Shown in pieces: positions 11,793 through 26,215 of a stretch of DNA of 64,000 nucleotides. The position numbers and the translations under genes are program-made. A model generated the notes under the pieces. That model was not told the DNA's origin. It saw nothing but the letters and a program-made list of their open reading frames with translations, and ran no database searches. How positions within the stretch are numbered: the stretch's first letter is position 1; the number at the start of each line of letters is the position of its first letter. Source of the stretch: Hydractinia symbiolongicarpus (Eukaryota > Cnidaria > Hydrozoa > Anthoathecata > Hydractiniidae); NCBI RefSeq assembly GCF_029227915.1, contig NC_079887.1:25481650-25545649 (forward strand), read 5' to 3'.

Positions 11793-14635
11793 TTAATGGT
11801 GACAAAATAATTTAAAAAATCGTTTGGGAAAGGAGTTTACTCCCTGGGTACTTTCTTTGTATACTTTTGACTATACGGGCCAAGCCCGGGATTTACGGGA
11901 AATCGTGGGTTTTCGTTTGCCGGCGATTAAACTTCTTTTATTCAGCGTCTCATCAAAAATGAAAACATTTTTGAAAACTACAAGTCTTATGTGCTTTAGT
12001 TGTGAAAAAATAATTTAAAAAATCGTTCTGGATATGAGTTTACTCACAGGGTACTTTCTTTGTATACATTCGACTATACGGGTCAAGCCCGTGATTTACG
12101 GGAAATCGCGGGTTTTCATTTGCCGACGATTAAACCCCTTTCATTAAGCGTCTCATCAAAAATGAAAACATTTTTGAAAACTATAAGTCTCATGCGTTTT
12201 AGTGGAGAAAAAATAATTTAAAAAATCGTTCGGGAAATGAGTTTACTCCCTGGGTACTTTCTTTGTATACATTCGACTATACGGGCCAAGCCCGGGATTT
12301 ACGGGAAATCGCGGGTTTTCGTTTGTCGGCGAATAAACCTCTTTCATTAAGCGTCTCATTAAAAATGAAAACATTTTTGAAAACTACAAGTCTCATTCGT
12401 TCTAGTGGTGCAGAAATAATTTGAAAAATCGTTCGGGAAATTAGTTTACTCCCTGGTTACTTTTTTTAGATACATTCAACTATACGGGCCAAGCCCGGGA
12501 TTTACGGGAAACCGCGGGTTTTCGTTTGCCGGCGATTAAACTCCTTTTATTCAGCGTCTCATCAAAAATGAAAACATTTTTGAAAACTACAAGTCTAATG
12601 CGTTTTAGTGGTGAAAAGATAATTTATAAAATCGTTCTAGAAATGAGTTTACTCACAGGGTACTTTCTTTGCAAACATTCGTCTATACGGGACAAGCCCG
12701 GGATTAAAGGAAATCGTGGTATTTCGTTTGCCGGCGATTAAACCTCTTTCATTAAGCGTCTCATTAAAAATGAAAACATTTTTGGAAACTACAAGTCTCA
12801 TTGGTTATAGTGGTGCAGAAATAATTTGAAAAATCGTTCGGGAAATGAGTTTACTCCCTGGGTACTTTCTTTGTATACTTTTGACTATACGGGCCAAGCC
12901 CAGGATTTACGGGAAATCGTGGGTTTTCGTTTGCCGGCGATTAAACTTCTTTTATTCAGCGTCTCATTAAAAATGAAAACATTTTTGGAAACTACAAGTC
13001 TCATTCGTTATAGTGGTGCAGAAATAATTTGAAAAATCGTTCTGGAAATGAGTTTACTCACAGGGTACTTTCTTTCTATACATTCGACTATACGGGCCAA
13101 GCCCGTGATTTACGGGAAATCGCGGGTTTTCATTTGCCGGCGATTAAACCCCTTTCATTAGGCGTCTCATCAAAAATGAAAACATTTTTGAAAACTACAA
13201 ATCTCATGCGTTTTAGTGGAGAAAAAATTATTTAAAAAAACGTTCGGGAAATGAGTTTACTCCCTGGGTACTTTCTTTGTATATATTCGACTATACGGGC
13301 TAAGCTTGGGATTTACGGGAAATCGCGGGTTTTCGATTGTCGGCGATTAAACCTCTTTCATTAAGCGTCTCATTAAAAATGAAAACATTTTTGAAAACTA
13401 CAAGTCTCATTAGTTCTAGTGGTGCAGAAATAATTTGAAAAATCGTTCGGGAAATCAGTTTACTTCCTGGGAACTTTCTTTAGATACATTCAACTATACG
13501 GGCCAAGCCCGGGATTTACTGGAAACCGCGGGTTTTCGTTTGCCGGCGATTAAACTCCTTTTATTCAGCTTCTCATCAAAAATGAAATCATTTTTGAAAA
13601 CTACAAGTCTCATGCGTTTTAGTGGTGAAAAGATAATTTAAAAAATCGTTCTGGAAATGAGTTTACTCCCTGGGTACTTTCTTTGTATACTTTTGACTAT
13701 ACGGGCCAAGCCCGGGATTTACGGGAAATTTCCTGGGTTTTCGTTTGCCGGCGATTAAACTTCTTTTATTCAGCGTCTCATCAAAAATGAAAACATTTTT
13801 GAAAACTACAAGTCTTATGCGTTTTAGTGGTGAAAAAATAATTAAAAAATCGCTCTGGAAATGAGTTTACTCACAGGGTACTTTCTCTGTATACATTCGA
13901 CTATACGGGCCAAGCCCGGGATTTACGGGAAATCGCGGTTTTTCGTTTGTCGGCGATTAAACCTCTTTCATTAAGCGTCTCATTAAAAATGAAAACATTT
14001 TTGAAAACTACAAGTTTCATTCGTTCTAGTGGTGCTGAAATAATTTGAAAAATCGTTCGGGAAATCAGTTTACTTCCTGGGTACTTTCTTTAGATACATT
14101 CAACTATACGGGCCAAGCCCGGGATTTACGGGAAACCGCGGGTTTTCGTTTGCCGGCGATTAAACTCCTTTTATTCAGCTTCTCATCAAAAATGAAATCA
14201 CTTTTGAAAACTACAAGTCTCATGCGTTTTAGTGGTGAAAAGATAATTTAAAAAATCGTTTTTGAAATGAATTTACTCACAGGGTACTTTCTTTGTATAC
14301 AGTCGACTATACGGGCCAAGCCCGGGATTTACGGGAAATTTCGGGTTTTCGTTTGCCGGCGATTAAACCACATTCATTAAGCGTCTCATCAAAAATGAAA
14401 ACATTTCTAAAAACTACAAGTCTCATTCGTTCTAGTGGTCCAGAAATAATTTGAAAAATCGTTCGGGAAATCAGTTTAGTCCCTGGGTACTTTCTTTAGA
14501 TACATTCAACTATACGGGCCAAGCCCGGGATTTACGGGAAATCGCGGGTTTTCGTTTGCCGGCAATTAAACTTCTTCTATTCAGCGTCTCATCAAAAATG
14601 AAAACACTTTTGAAAACTACAAGTCTCATGCGTTT
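11793..14635 (+). repeat. 14-mer higher-order repeat, copy 2
   Basis: This is a direct tandem copy of 8,950-11,792. It differs at scattered sites: TTTCTATACATT near 13,073 for TTTGTATACATT, AATTATAAAATCG near 12,621 which removes a stop-like TAA, and a one-base loss at AATAATTAAAAAATCG near 13,840 that shifts the offset from 2,843 to 2,842. These scattered single differences fit recent duplication followed by point mutation. Confidence 0.9.
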
Positions 14636-17060
14636 TAGTGGTGACAAAATAATTTAAAAAATCGTTTGGGAAATGAGTTTACTCCCTGGGTACTTTCTTT
14701 GTATACTTTTGACTGTACGGGCCAAGCCCAGGATTTACGGGAAATCGTGGGTTTTCGTTTGCCGGCGATTAAACTTCTTTTATTCAGCGTCTCATTAAAA
14801 ATGAAAACATTTTTGGAAACTACAAGTCTCATTCGTTATAGTGGTGCAGAAATAATTTGAAAAATCGTTCTGGAAATGAGTTTACTCACAGGGTACTTTC
14901 TTTGTATACATTCGACTATACGGGCCAAGCCCGTGATTTACGGGAAATCGCGGGTTTTCATTTGCCGGCGATTAAACCCCTTTCATTAGGCGTCTCATCA
15001 AAAATAAAAACATTTTTGAAAACTACAAATCTCATGCGTTTTAGTGGAGAAAAAATTATTTAAAAAATCGTTCGGGAAATGAGTTTACTTCCTGGGTACT
15101 TTCTTTGTATACATTCGACTATACGGGCTAAGCTTGGGATTTACGGGAAATCGCGGGTTTTCGATTGTCGGCGATTAAACCTCTTTCATTAAGCGTCTCA
15201 TTAAAAATGAAAACATTTTTGAAAACTACAAGTCTCATTAGTTCTAGTGGTGCAGAAATAATTTGAAAAATCGTTCGGGAAATCAGTTTACTTCCTGGGA
15301 ACTTTCTTTAGATACATTCAACTATACGGGCCAAGCCCGGGATTTACTGGAAACCGCGGGTTTTCGTTTGCCGGCGATTAAACTCCTTTTATTCAGCTTC
15401 TCATCAAAAATGAAATCATTTTTGAAAACTACAAGTCTCATGCGTTTTAGTGGTGAAAAGATAATTTAAAAAATCGTTCTGGAAATGAGTTTACTCCCTG
15501 GGTACTTTCTTTGTATACTTTTGACTATACGGGCCAAGCCCGGGATTTACGGGAAATTTCCTGGGTTTTCGTTTGCCGGCGATTAAACTTCTTTTATTCA
15601 GCGTCTCATCAAAAATGAAAACATTTTTGAAAACTACAAGTCTCATGCGTTTTAGTGGTGAAAAGATAATTTAAAAAATCGTTTTTGAAATGAATTTACT
15701 CACAGGGTACTTTCTTTGTATACAGTCGACTATACGGGCCAAGCCCGGGATTTACGGGAAATTTCGGGTTTTCGTTTGCCGGCGATTAAACCACATTCAT
15801 TAAGCGTCTCATCAAAAATGAAAACATTTCTAAAAACTACAAGTCTCATTCGTTCTAGTGGTCCAGAAATAATTTTAAAAATCGTTCGGGAAATCAGTTT
15901 ACTCCCTGGGTACTTTCTTTAGATACATTCAACTATACGGGCCAAGCCCGGGATTTACGGGAAATCGCGGGTTTTCGTTTGCCGGCAATTAAACTTCTTC
16001 TATTCAGCGTCTCATCAAAAATGAAAACACTTTTGAAAACTACAAGTCTCATGCGTTTTAGTGGTGACAAAATAATTTAAAAAATCGTTTGGGAAATGAG
16101 TTTACTCCCTGGGTACTTTCTTTGTATACTTTTGACTGTACGGGCCAAGCCCAGGATTTACGGGAAATCGTGGGTTTTCGTTTGCCGGCGATTAAACTTC
16201 TTTTATTCAGCGTCTCATTAAAAATGAAAACATTTTTGGAAACTACAAGACTCATTCGTTATAGTGGTGCAGAAATAATTTGAAAAATCGTTCTGGAAAT
16301 GAGTTTACTCACAGGGTACTTTCTTTGTATACATTCGACTATACGGGCCAAGCCCGTGATTTACGGGAAATCGCGGGTTTTCATTTGCCGGCGATTAAAC
16401 CCCTTTCATTAGGCGTCTCATCAAAAATGAAAACATTTTTGAAAACTACAAATCTCATGCGTTTTAGTGGAGAAAAAATTATTTAAAAAATCGTTCGGGA
16501 AATGAGTTTACTCCCTGGGTACTTTCTTTGTATACATTCGACTATACGGGCTAAGCTTGGGATTTACGGGAAATCGCGGGTTTTCGATTGTCGGCGATTA
16601 AACCTCTTTCATTAAGCGTCTCATTAAAAATGAAAACATTTTTGAAAACTACAAGTCTCATTAGTTCTAGTGGTGCAGAAATAATTTGAAAAATCGTTCG
16701 GGAAATCAGTTTACTTCCTGGGAACTTTCTTTAGATACATTCAACTATACGGGCCAAGCCCGGGATTTACTGGAAACCGCGGGTTTTCGTTTGCCGGCGA
16801 TTAAACTCCTTTTATTCAGCTTCTCATCAAAAATGAAATCATTTTTGAAAACTACAAGTCTTATGCGTTTTAGTGGTGAAAAGATAATTTAAAAAATCGT
16901 TCTGGAAATGAGTTTACTCCCTGGGTACTTTCTTTGTATACTTTTGACTATACGGGCCAAGCCCGGGATTTACGGCAAATTTCCTGGGTTTTCGTTTGCC
17001 GGCGATTAAACTTCTTTTATTCAGCGTCTCATCAAAAATGAAAACATTTTTGAAAACTAC
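14636..17060 (+). repeat. 7-mer higher-order repeat (1,423-bp period)
   Basis: About 14,636-15,640 matches 16,059-17,060 at an offset of 1,423 bp; landmarks are 14,666/16,089, 14,857/16,280 and 15,263/16,686. The anchor monomer with CATTTGCCGGCG and CATTAGGCG also occurs at 10,186, 13,029, 17,906, 22,781 and 24,610. The same ancestral unit therefore recurs at 2,843, 1,828, 1,423, 1,626 and 1,829 bp spacings, meaning whole monomers were gained or lost between copies. Confidence 0.8.
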
Positions 17061-18851
17061 AAGTCTCATGCGTTTTAGTGGTGACAAAATAATTTAAAAA
17101 ATCGTTTGGGAAATGAGTTTACTCCCTGGGTACTTTCTTTGTATACTTTTGACTGTACGGGCCAAGCCCAGGATTTACGGGAAATCGTGGGTTTTCGTTT
17201 GCCGGCGATTAAACTTCTTTTATTCAGCTTCTCATCAAAAATGAAATCACTTTTGAAAACTACAAGTCTCATGCGTTTTAGTGGTGAAAAGATAATTTAA
17301 AAAATCGTTTTTGAAATGAATTTACTCACAGGGTACTTTCTTTGTATACAGTCGACTATACGGGCCAAGCCCGGGATTTACGGGAAATTTCGGGTTTTCG
17401 TTTGCCGGCGATTAAACCACATTCATTAAGCGTCTCATCAAAAATGAAAACATTTCTAAAAACTACAAGTCTCATTCGTTCTAGTGGTCCAGAAATAATT
17501 TTAAAAATCGTTCGGGAAATCAGTTTACTCCCTGGGTACTTTCTTTAGATACATTCAACTATACGGGCCAAGCCCGGGATTTACGGGAAATCGCGGGTTT
17601 TCGTTTGCCGGCAATTAAACTTCTTCTATTCAGCGTCTCATCAAAAATGAAAACACTTTTGAAAACTACAAGTCTCATGCGTTTTAGTGGTGACAAAATA
17701 ATTTAAAAAATCGTTTGGGAAATGAGTTTACTCCCTGGGTACTTTCTTTGTATACTTTTGACTGTACGGGCCAAGCCCAGGATTTACGGGAAATCGTGGG
17801 TTTTCGTTTGCCGGCGATTAAACTTCTTTTATTCAGCGTCTCATTAAAAATGAAAACATTTTTGGAAACTACAAGACTCATTCGTTATAGTGGTGCAGAA
17901 ATAATTTGAAAAATCGTTCTGGAAATGAGTTTACTCACAGGGTACTTTCTTTGTATACATTCGACTATACGGGCCAAGCCCGTGATTTACGGGAAATCGC
18001 GGGTTTTCATTTGCCGGCGATTAAACCCCTTTCATTAGGCGTCTCATCAAAAATGAAAACATTTTTGAAAACTACAAATCTCATGCGTTTTAGTGGAGAA
18101 AAAATTATTTAAAAAATCGTTCGGGAAATGAGTTTACTCCCTGGGTACTTTCTTTGTATACATTCGACTATACGGGCTAAGCTTGGGATTAACGGGAAAT
18201 CGCGGGTTTTCGATTGTCGGCGATTAAACCTCTTTCATTAAGCGTCTCATTAAAAATGAAAACATTTTTGAAAACTACAAGTCTCATTAGTTCTAGTGGT
18301 GCAGAAATAATTTGAAAAATCGTTCGGGAAATCAGTTTACTTCCTGGGAACTTTCTTTAGATACATTCAACTATACGGGCCAAGCCCGGGATTTACTGGA
18401 AACCGCGGGTTTTCGTTTGCCGGCGATTAAACTCCTTTTATTCAGCTTCTCATCAAAAATGAAATCATTTTTGAAAACTACAAGTCTTATGCGTTTTAGT
18501 GGTGAAAAGATAATTTAAAAAATCGTTCTGGAAATGAGTTTACTCCCTGGGTACTTTCTTTGTATACTTTTGACTATACGGGCCAAGCCCGGGATTTACG
18601 GCAAATTTCCTGGGTTTTCGTTTGCCGGCGATTAAACTTCTTTTATTCAGCGTCTCATCAAAAATGAAAACATTTTTGAAAACTACAAGTCTCATGCGTT
18701 TTAGTGGTGACAAAATAATTTAAAAAATCGTTTGGGAAATGAGTTTACTCCCTGGGTACTTTCTTTGTATACTTTTGACTGTACGGGCCAAGCCCAGGAT
18801 TTACGGGAAATCGTGGGTTTTCGTTTGCCGGCGATTAAACTTCTTTTATTC
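15640..18851 (+). repeat. 8-mer higher-order repeat pair (1,626-bp period)
   Basis: The segment 15,640-17,225 is repeated at 17,266-18,851; landmarks are 15,716/17,342, 16,089/17,715, 16,686/18,312 and 17,106/18,732. Both copies share AATAATTTTAAAAATCG (near 15,870 and 17,496), a T insertion-like change not seen in related monomers, and ACAAGACTCATTCG. The unit overlaps the 7-mer series, so the crossovers are nested. Confidence 0.85.
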
Positions 18852-19939
18852 AGCGTCTCATTAAAAATGAAAACATTTTTGGAAACTACAAGACTCATTC
18901 GTTATAGTGGTGAAAAAATAATTTAAAAAATCGCTCTGGAAATGAGTTTACTCACAGGGTACTTTCTTTGTATACATTCGACTATACGGGCCAAGCCCGG
19001 GATTTACGGGAAATCGCGGTTTTTCGTTTGTCGGCGATTAAACCTCTTTCATTAAGCGTCTCATTAAAAATGAAAACATTTTTGAAAACTACAAGTCTCA
19101 TTCGTTCTAGTGGTGCTGAAATAATTTGAAAAATCGTTCGGGAAATCAGTTTACTTCCTGGGTACTTTCTTTAGATACATTCAACTATACGGGCCAAGCC
19201 CGGGATTTACGGGAAACCGCGGGTTTTCGTTTGCCGGCGATTAAACTCCTTTTATTCAGCTTCTCATCAAAAATGAAATCACTTTTGAAAACTACAAGTC
19301 TCATGCGTTTTAGTGGTGAAAAGATAATTTAAAAAATCGTTTTTGAAATGAATTTACTCACAGGGTACTTTCTTTGTATACAGTCGACTATACGGGCCAA
19401 GCCCGGGATTTACGGGAAATTTCGGGTTTTCGTTTGCCGGCGATTAAACCACATTCATTAAGCGTCTCATCAAAAATGAAAACATTTCTAAAAACTACAA
19501 GTCTCATTCGTTCTAGTGGTCCAGAAATAATTTGAAAAATCGTTCGGGAAATCAGTTTACTCCCTGGGTACTTTCTTTAGATACATTCAACTATACGGGC
19601 CAAGCCCGGGATTTACGGGAAATCGCGGGTTTTCGTTTGCCGGCAATTAAACTTCTTCTATTCAGCGTCTCATCAAAAATGAAAACACTTTTGAAAACTA
19701 CAAGTCTCATGCGTTTTAGTGGTGAAAAGATAATTTAAAAAATCGTTCTGGAAATGAGTTTACTTCCTGGGTACTTTTTTTGTATACTTTTGACTATACG
19801 GGCCAAGCCCGGGATTTACGGGAAATTTCCTGGGTTTTCGTTTGCCGGCGATTAAACTTCTTTTATTCAGTGTCTCATCAAAAATGAAAACATTTTTGAA
19901 AACTACAAGTCTTATGCGTTTTAGTGGTGAAAAAATAAT

Positions 19940-21960
19940 TTAAAAAATCGTTTTTGAAATGAATTTACTCACAGGGTACTTTCTTTGTATACAGTCGACT
20001 ATACGGGCCAAGCCCGGGATTTACGGGAAATTTCGGGTTTTCGTTTGCCGGCGATTAAACCACATTCATTAAGCGTCTCATCAAAAATGAAAACATTTCT
20101 AAAAACTACAAGTCTCATTCGTTCTAGTGGTCCAGAAATAATTTGAAAAATCGTTCGGGAAATCAGTTTACTCCCTGGGTACTTTCTTTAGATACATTCA
20201 ACTATACGGGCCAAGCCCGGGATTTACGGGAAATCGCGGGTTTTCGTTTGCCGGCAATTAAACTTCTTCTATTCAGCGTCTCATCAAAAATGAAAACACT
20301 TTTGAAAACTACAAGTCTCATGCGTTTTAGTGGTGACAAAATAATTTAAAAAATCGTTTGGGAAATGAGTTTACTCCCTGGGTGCTTTCTTTGTATACTT
20401 TTGACTGTACGGGCCAAGCCCAGGATTTACGGGAAATCGTGGGTTTTCGTTTGCCGGCGATTAAACTTCTTTTATTCAGCGTCTCATCAAAAATGAAAAC
20501 ATTTTTGAAAACTACAAGTCTTATGCGTTTTAGTGGTGAAAAAATAATTTAAAAAATCGCTCTGGAAATGAGTTTACTCACAGGGTACTTTCTTTGTATA
20601 CATTCAACTATACGTGCCAAGCCCGGGATTTACTGGAAATCGCGGTTTTTCGTTTGTCGGCGATTAAACCTCTATCATTAAGCGTTTCATTAAAAATGAA
20701 AACATTTTTGAAAACTACAAGTCTCATTCGTTCTAGTGGTGCTGAAATAATTTGAAAAATCGTTCGGGAAATCAGTTTTCCTCCCTGGGTACTTTCTTTA
20801 GATACATTCAACTATACGGGCCAAGCCCGGGATTTACGGGAAACCGCGGGTTTTTGTTTGCCGGCGATTAAACTCCTTTTATTCAGCTTCTCATCAAAAA
20901 TGAAATCATTTTTGAAAACTACAAGTCTCATGCGTTTTAGTGGTGAAAAGATAATTTAAAAAATCGTTTTTGAAATGAATTTACTCACAGGGTACTTTCT
21001 TTGTATACAGTCGACTATACGGGCCAAGCCCGGGATTTACGGGAAATTTGGGTTTTTCGTTTGCCGGCGATTAAACCACATTCATTAAGCGTCTCATCAA
21101 AAATGAAAACATTTCTAAAAACTACAAGTCTCATTCGTTCTAGTGGTCCAGAAATAATTTGAAAAATCGTTCGGGAAATCAGTTTACTCCCTGGGTACTT
21201 TCTTTAGATACATTCAACTATACGGGCCAAGCCCTGGATTTACGGGAAATCGCGGGTTTTCGTTTGCCGGCAATTAAACTTCTTCTATTCAGCGTCTCAT
21301 CAAAAATGAAAACACTTTTGAAAACTACAAGTCTCATGCGTTTTAGTGGTGACAAAATAATTTAAAATCGTTTGGGAAATGAGTTTACTCCCTGGGTACT
21401 TTCTTTGTATACTTTTGACTATACTGGCCAAGCCCAGGATTTACGGGAAATCGTGGGTTTTCGTTTGCCGGCGATTAAACTTCTTTTATTCAGCGTCTCA
21501 TCAAAAATGAAAACATTTTTGAAAACTACAAGTCTTATGCGTTTTAGGGGTGAAAAAATAATTTAAAAAATCGTTCTGGAAATGAGTTTACTCACAGGGT
21601 ACTTTCTTTGTATACATTCGACTAAACGGGCCAAGCCCGTGATTTACGGGAAATCGCGGATTTTCATTTGCCGGCGATTAAACCCCTTTCATTAAGCGTC
21701 TCATCAAAAATGAAAACATTTTTGAAAACTACAAGTCTTATGCGTTTTAGTGGTGAAAAAATAATTTAAAAAATCGTTCGGGAAATCAGTTTACTCCCTG
21801 GGTACTTTCTTTAGATACATTCAATTATACGGGCCAAGCCCGGGATGTACGGAAAACCGCGGGTTTTCGTTTGCCGGCGATTAAACTTCTTCTATTCAGC
21901 TTCTCATCAAAAATGAAAACATTTTTGAAAACTACAAGTCTTATGCGTTTTAGTGGTGAA
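19940..21960 (+). repeat. ~10-monomer block shared with 26,846-28,868
   Basis: This block recurs at an offset of 6,906 bp; landmarks are 20,143/27,049, 20,608/27,514, 21,159/28,065 and 21,372/28,278. From about 21,567 the offset becomes 7,107 because the downstream copy gained one 201-bp monomer. Shared markers include CTCTATCATTAAGCGTTTC, CAGTTTTCCTCCC, the two-base shortened A-run TTTAAAATCG (near 21,362), CTAAACGGGCC and GATGTACGGAAAACC. Confidence 0.85.
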
Positions 21961-22094
21961 AAAATAATTTAAAAAATCGCTCTGGAAATGAGTTTACTCA
22001 CAGGGTACTTTCTCTGTATACATTCGACTATACGGGCCAAGCCCGGGATTTACGGGAAATCGCGGTTTTTCGTTTGTCGGCGATTAAACCTCTT

Positions 22095-25000
22095 TTATTC
22101 AGCTTCTCATCAAAAATGAAATCACTTTTGAAAACTACAAGTCTCATGCGTTTTAGTGGTGAAAAGATAATTTAAAAAATCGTTTTTGAAATGAATTTAC
22201 TCACAGGGTACTTTCTTTGTATACAGTCGACTATACGGGCCAAGCCCGGGATTTACGGGAAATTTCGGGTTTTCGTTTGCCGGCGATTAAACCACATTCA
22301 TTAAGCGTCTCATCAAAAATGAAAACATTTCTAAAAACTACAAGTCTCATTCGTTCTAGTGGTCCAGAAATAATTTGAAAAATCGTTCGGGAAATCAGTT
22401 TACTCCCTGGGTACTTTCTTTAGATACATTCAACTATACGGGCCAAGCCCGGGATTTACGGGAAATCGCGGGTTTTCGTTTGCCGGCAATTAAACTTCTT
22501 CTATTCAGCGTCTCATCAAAAATGAAAACACTTTTGAAAACTACAAGTCTCATGCGTTTTAGTGGTGACAAAATAATTTAAAAAATCGTTTGGGAAATGA
22601 GTTTACTCCATAGGTACTTTCTTTGTATACTTTTGACTGTACGGGCCAAGCCCAGGATTTACGGGAAATCGTGGGTTTTCGTTTGCCGGCGATTAAACTT
22701 CTTTTATTCAGCGTCTCATTAAAAATGAAAACATTTTTGGAAACTACAAGTCTCATTCGTTATAGTGGTGCAGAAATAATTTGAAAAATCGTTCTGGAAA
22801 TGAGTTTACTCACAGGGTACTTTCTTTGTATACATTCGACTATACGGGCCAAGCCCGTGATTTACGGGAAATCGCGGGTTTTCATTTGCCGGCGATTAAA
22901 CCCCTTTCATTAGGCGTCTCATCAAAAATGAAAACATTTTTGAAAACTACAAATCTCATGCGTTTTAGTGGAGAAAAAATTATTTAAAAAATCGTTCGGG
23001 AAATGAGTTTACTCCCTGGGTACTTTCTTTGTATACATTCGACTATACGGGCTAAGCTTGGGATTTACGGGAAATCGCGGGTTTTCGATTGTCGGCGATT
23101 AAACCTCTTTCATTAAGCGTCTCATTAAAAATGAAAACATTTTTGAAAACTACAAGTCTCATTAGTTCTAGTGGTGCAGAAATAATTAGAAAAATCGTTC
23201 GGGAAATCAGTTTACTTCCTGGGAACTTTCTTTAGATACATTCAACTATACGGGCCAAGCCCGGGATTTACTGGAAACCGCGGGTTTTCGTTTGCCGGCG
23301 ATTAAACTCCTTTTATTCAGCTTCTCATCAAAAATGAAATCATTTTTGAAAACTACAAGTCTCATGCGTTTTAGTGGTGAAAAGATAATTTAAAAAATCG
23401 TTCTGGAAATGAGTTTACTCCCTGGGTACTTTCTTTGTATACTTTTGACTATACGGGCCAAGCCCGGGATTTACGGGAAATTTCCTGGGTTTTCGTTTGC
23501 CGGCGATTAAACTTCTTTTATTCAGCGTCTCATCAAAAATGAAAACATTTTTGAAAACTACAAGTCTTATGCGTTTTAGTGGTGAAAAAATAATTTAAAA
23601 AATCGCTCTGGAAATGAGTTTACTCACAGGGTACTTTCTCTGTATACATTCGACTATACGGGCCAAGCCCGGGATTTACGGGAAATCGCGGTTTTTCGTT
23701 TGTCGGCGATTAAACCTCTTTCATTAAGCGTCTCATTAAAAATGAAAACATTTTTGAAAACTACAAGTCTCATTCGTTCTAGTGGTGCTGAAATAATTTG
23801 CAAAATCGTTCGGGAAATCAGTTTACTTCCTGGGTACTTTCTTTAGATACATTCAACTATACGGGCCAAGCCCGGGATTTACGGGAAACCGCGTGTTTTC
23901 GTTTGCCGGCGATTAAACTCCTTTTATTCAGCTTCTCATCAAAAATGAAATCACTTTTGAAAACTACAAGTCTCATGCGTTTTAGTGGTGAAAATATAAT
24001 TTAAAAACTCGTTTTTGAAATGAATTTACTCACAGGGTACTTTCTTTGTATACAGTCGACTATACGGGCCAAGCCCGGGATTTACGGGAAATTTCGGGTT
24101 TTCGTTTGCCGGCGATTAAACCACATTCATAAAGCGTCTCATCAAAAATGAAAACATTTCTAAAAACTACAAGTCTCATTCGTTCTAGTGGTCCAGAAAT
24201 AATTTGAAAAATCGTTCGGGAAATCAGTTTACTCCCTGGGTACTTTCTTTAGATACATTCAACTATACGGGCCAAGCCCGGGATTTACGGGAAATCGCGG
24301 GTTTTCGTTTGCCGGCAATTAAACTTCTTCTATTCAGCGTCTCATCAAAAATGAAAACACTTTTGAAAACTACAAGTCTCATGCGTTTTAGTGGTGACAA
24401 AATAATTTAAAAAATCGTTTGGGAAATGAGTTTACTCCCTGGGTACTTTCTTTGTATACTTTTGACTGTACGGGCCAAGCCCAGGATTTACGGGAAATCG
24501 TGGGTTTTCGTTTGCCGGCGATTAAACTTCTTTTATTCTGCGTCTCATTAAAAATGAAAACATTTTTGGAAACTACAAGACTCATTCGTTATAGTGGTGC
24601 AGAAATAATTTGAAAAATCGTTCTGGAAATGAGTTTACTCACAGGGTACTTTCTTTGTATACATTCGACTATACGGGCCAAGCCCGTGATTTACGGGAAA
24701 TCGCGGGTTTTCATTTGCCGGCGATTAAACCCCTTTCATTAGGCGTCTCATCAAAAATGAAAAAATTTTTGAAAACTACAAATCTCATGCGTTTTAGTGG
24801 AGAAAAAATTATTTAAAAAATCGTTCGGGAAATGAGTTTACTCCCTGGGTACTTTCTTTGTATACATTCGACTATACGGGCTAAGCTTGGGATTTACGGG
24901 AAATCGCGGGTTTTCGATTGTCGGCGATTAAACCTCTTTCATTAAGCGTCTCATTAAAAATGAAAACATTTTTGAAAACTACAAGTCTCATTAGTTCTAG

Positions 25001-26215
25001 TGGTGCAGAAATAATTTGAAAAATCGTTCGGGAAATCAGTTTACTTCCTGGGAACTTTCTTTAGATACATTCAACTATCCGGCCAAGCCCGGGATTTACT
25101 GGAAACCGCGGGTTTTCGTTTGCCGGCGATTAAACTCCTTTTATTCAGCTTCTCATCAAAAATGAAATCATTTTTGAAAACTACAAGTCTCATGCGTTTT
25201 AGTGGTGAAAAGATAATTTAAAAAATCGTTCTGGAAATGAGTTTACTCCCTGGGTACTTTCTTTGTATACTTTTGACTATACGGGCCAAGCCCGGGATTT
25301 ACGGCAAATTTCCTGGGTTTTCGTTTGCCGGCGATTAAACTTCTTTTATTCAGCGTCTCATCAAAAATGAAAACATTTTTGAAAACTACAAGTCTTATGC
25401 GTTTTAGTGGTGAAAAAATAATTTAAAAAATCGCTCTGGAAATGAGTTTACTCACAGGGTACTTTCTTTGTATACATTCGACTATACGGGCCAAGCCCGG
25501 GATATACGGGAAATCGCGGTTTTTCGTTTGTCGGCGATTAAACCTCTTTCATTAAGCGTCTCATTAAAAATGAAAACATTTTTGAAAACTACAAGTCTCA
25601 TTCGTTCTAGTGGTGCTGAAATAATTTGAAAAATCGTTCGGGAAATCAGTTTACTTCCTGGGTACTTTCTTTAGATACATTCAACTATACGGGCCAAGCC
25701 CGGGATTTACGGGAAACCGCGGGTTTTCGTTTGCCGGCGATTAAACTCCTTTTATTCAGCTTCTCATCAAAAATGAAATCACTTTTGAAAACTACAAGTC
25801 TCATGCGTTTTAGTGGTGAAAAGATAATTTAAAAAATCGTTTTTGAAATGAATTTACTCACAGGGTACTTTCTTTGTATACAGTCGACTATACGGGCCAA
25901 GCCCGGGATTTACGGGAAATTTCGGGTTTTCGTTTGCCGGCGATTAAACCACATTCATTAAGCGTCTCATCAAAAATGAAAACATTTCTAAAAACTACAA
26001 GTCTCATTCGTTCTAGTGGCCCAGAAATAATTTGAAAAATCGTTCGGGAAATCAGTTTACTCCCTGGGTACTTTCTTTAGATACATTCAACTATACGGGC
26101 CAAGCCCGGGATTTACGGGAAATCGCGGGTTTTCGTTTGCCGGCAATTAAACTTCTTCTATTCAGCGTCTCATCAAAAATGAAAACACTTTTGAAAACTA
26201 CAAGTCTCATGCGTT
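22095..26215 (+). repeat. 9-mer higher-order repeat region (1,828-bp period)
   Basis: Two copies and part of a third repeat with a period of 1,828-1,829 bp: 22,095-23,923, 23,924-25,751 and a piece to about 26,215. Landmarks are 22,375/24,204/26,032, 22,559/24,388, 22,781/24,610 and 23,798/25,626. Copies differ at isolated sites, for example CTATCCGGCCAAG near 25,077 and GATATACGGG near 25,502. Confidence 0.85.

Noticed and set aside
12526-12741. Extended frames at 12,526-12,741, 15,716-15,922, 58,090-58,377 and 61,988-62,266
   Set aside because: Each is explained by a single local change at the monomer junction: TTTATAAAATCG near 12,622, TTTTAAAAATCG near 15,872 (and 17,498), TTTTAAAAGTCG near 58,291, and the 12-bp loss near 62,146. 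They run into the next monomer in another frame and then stop.
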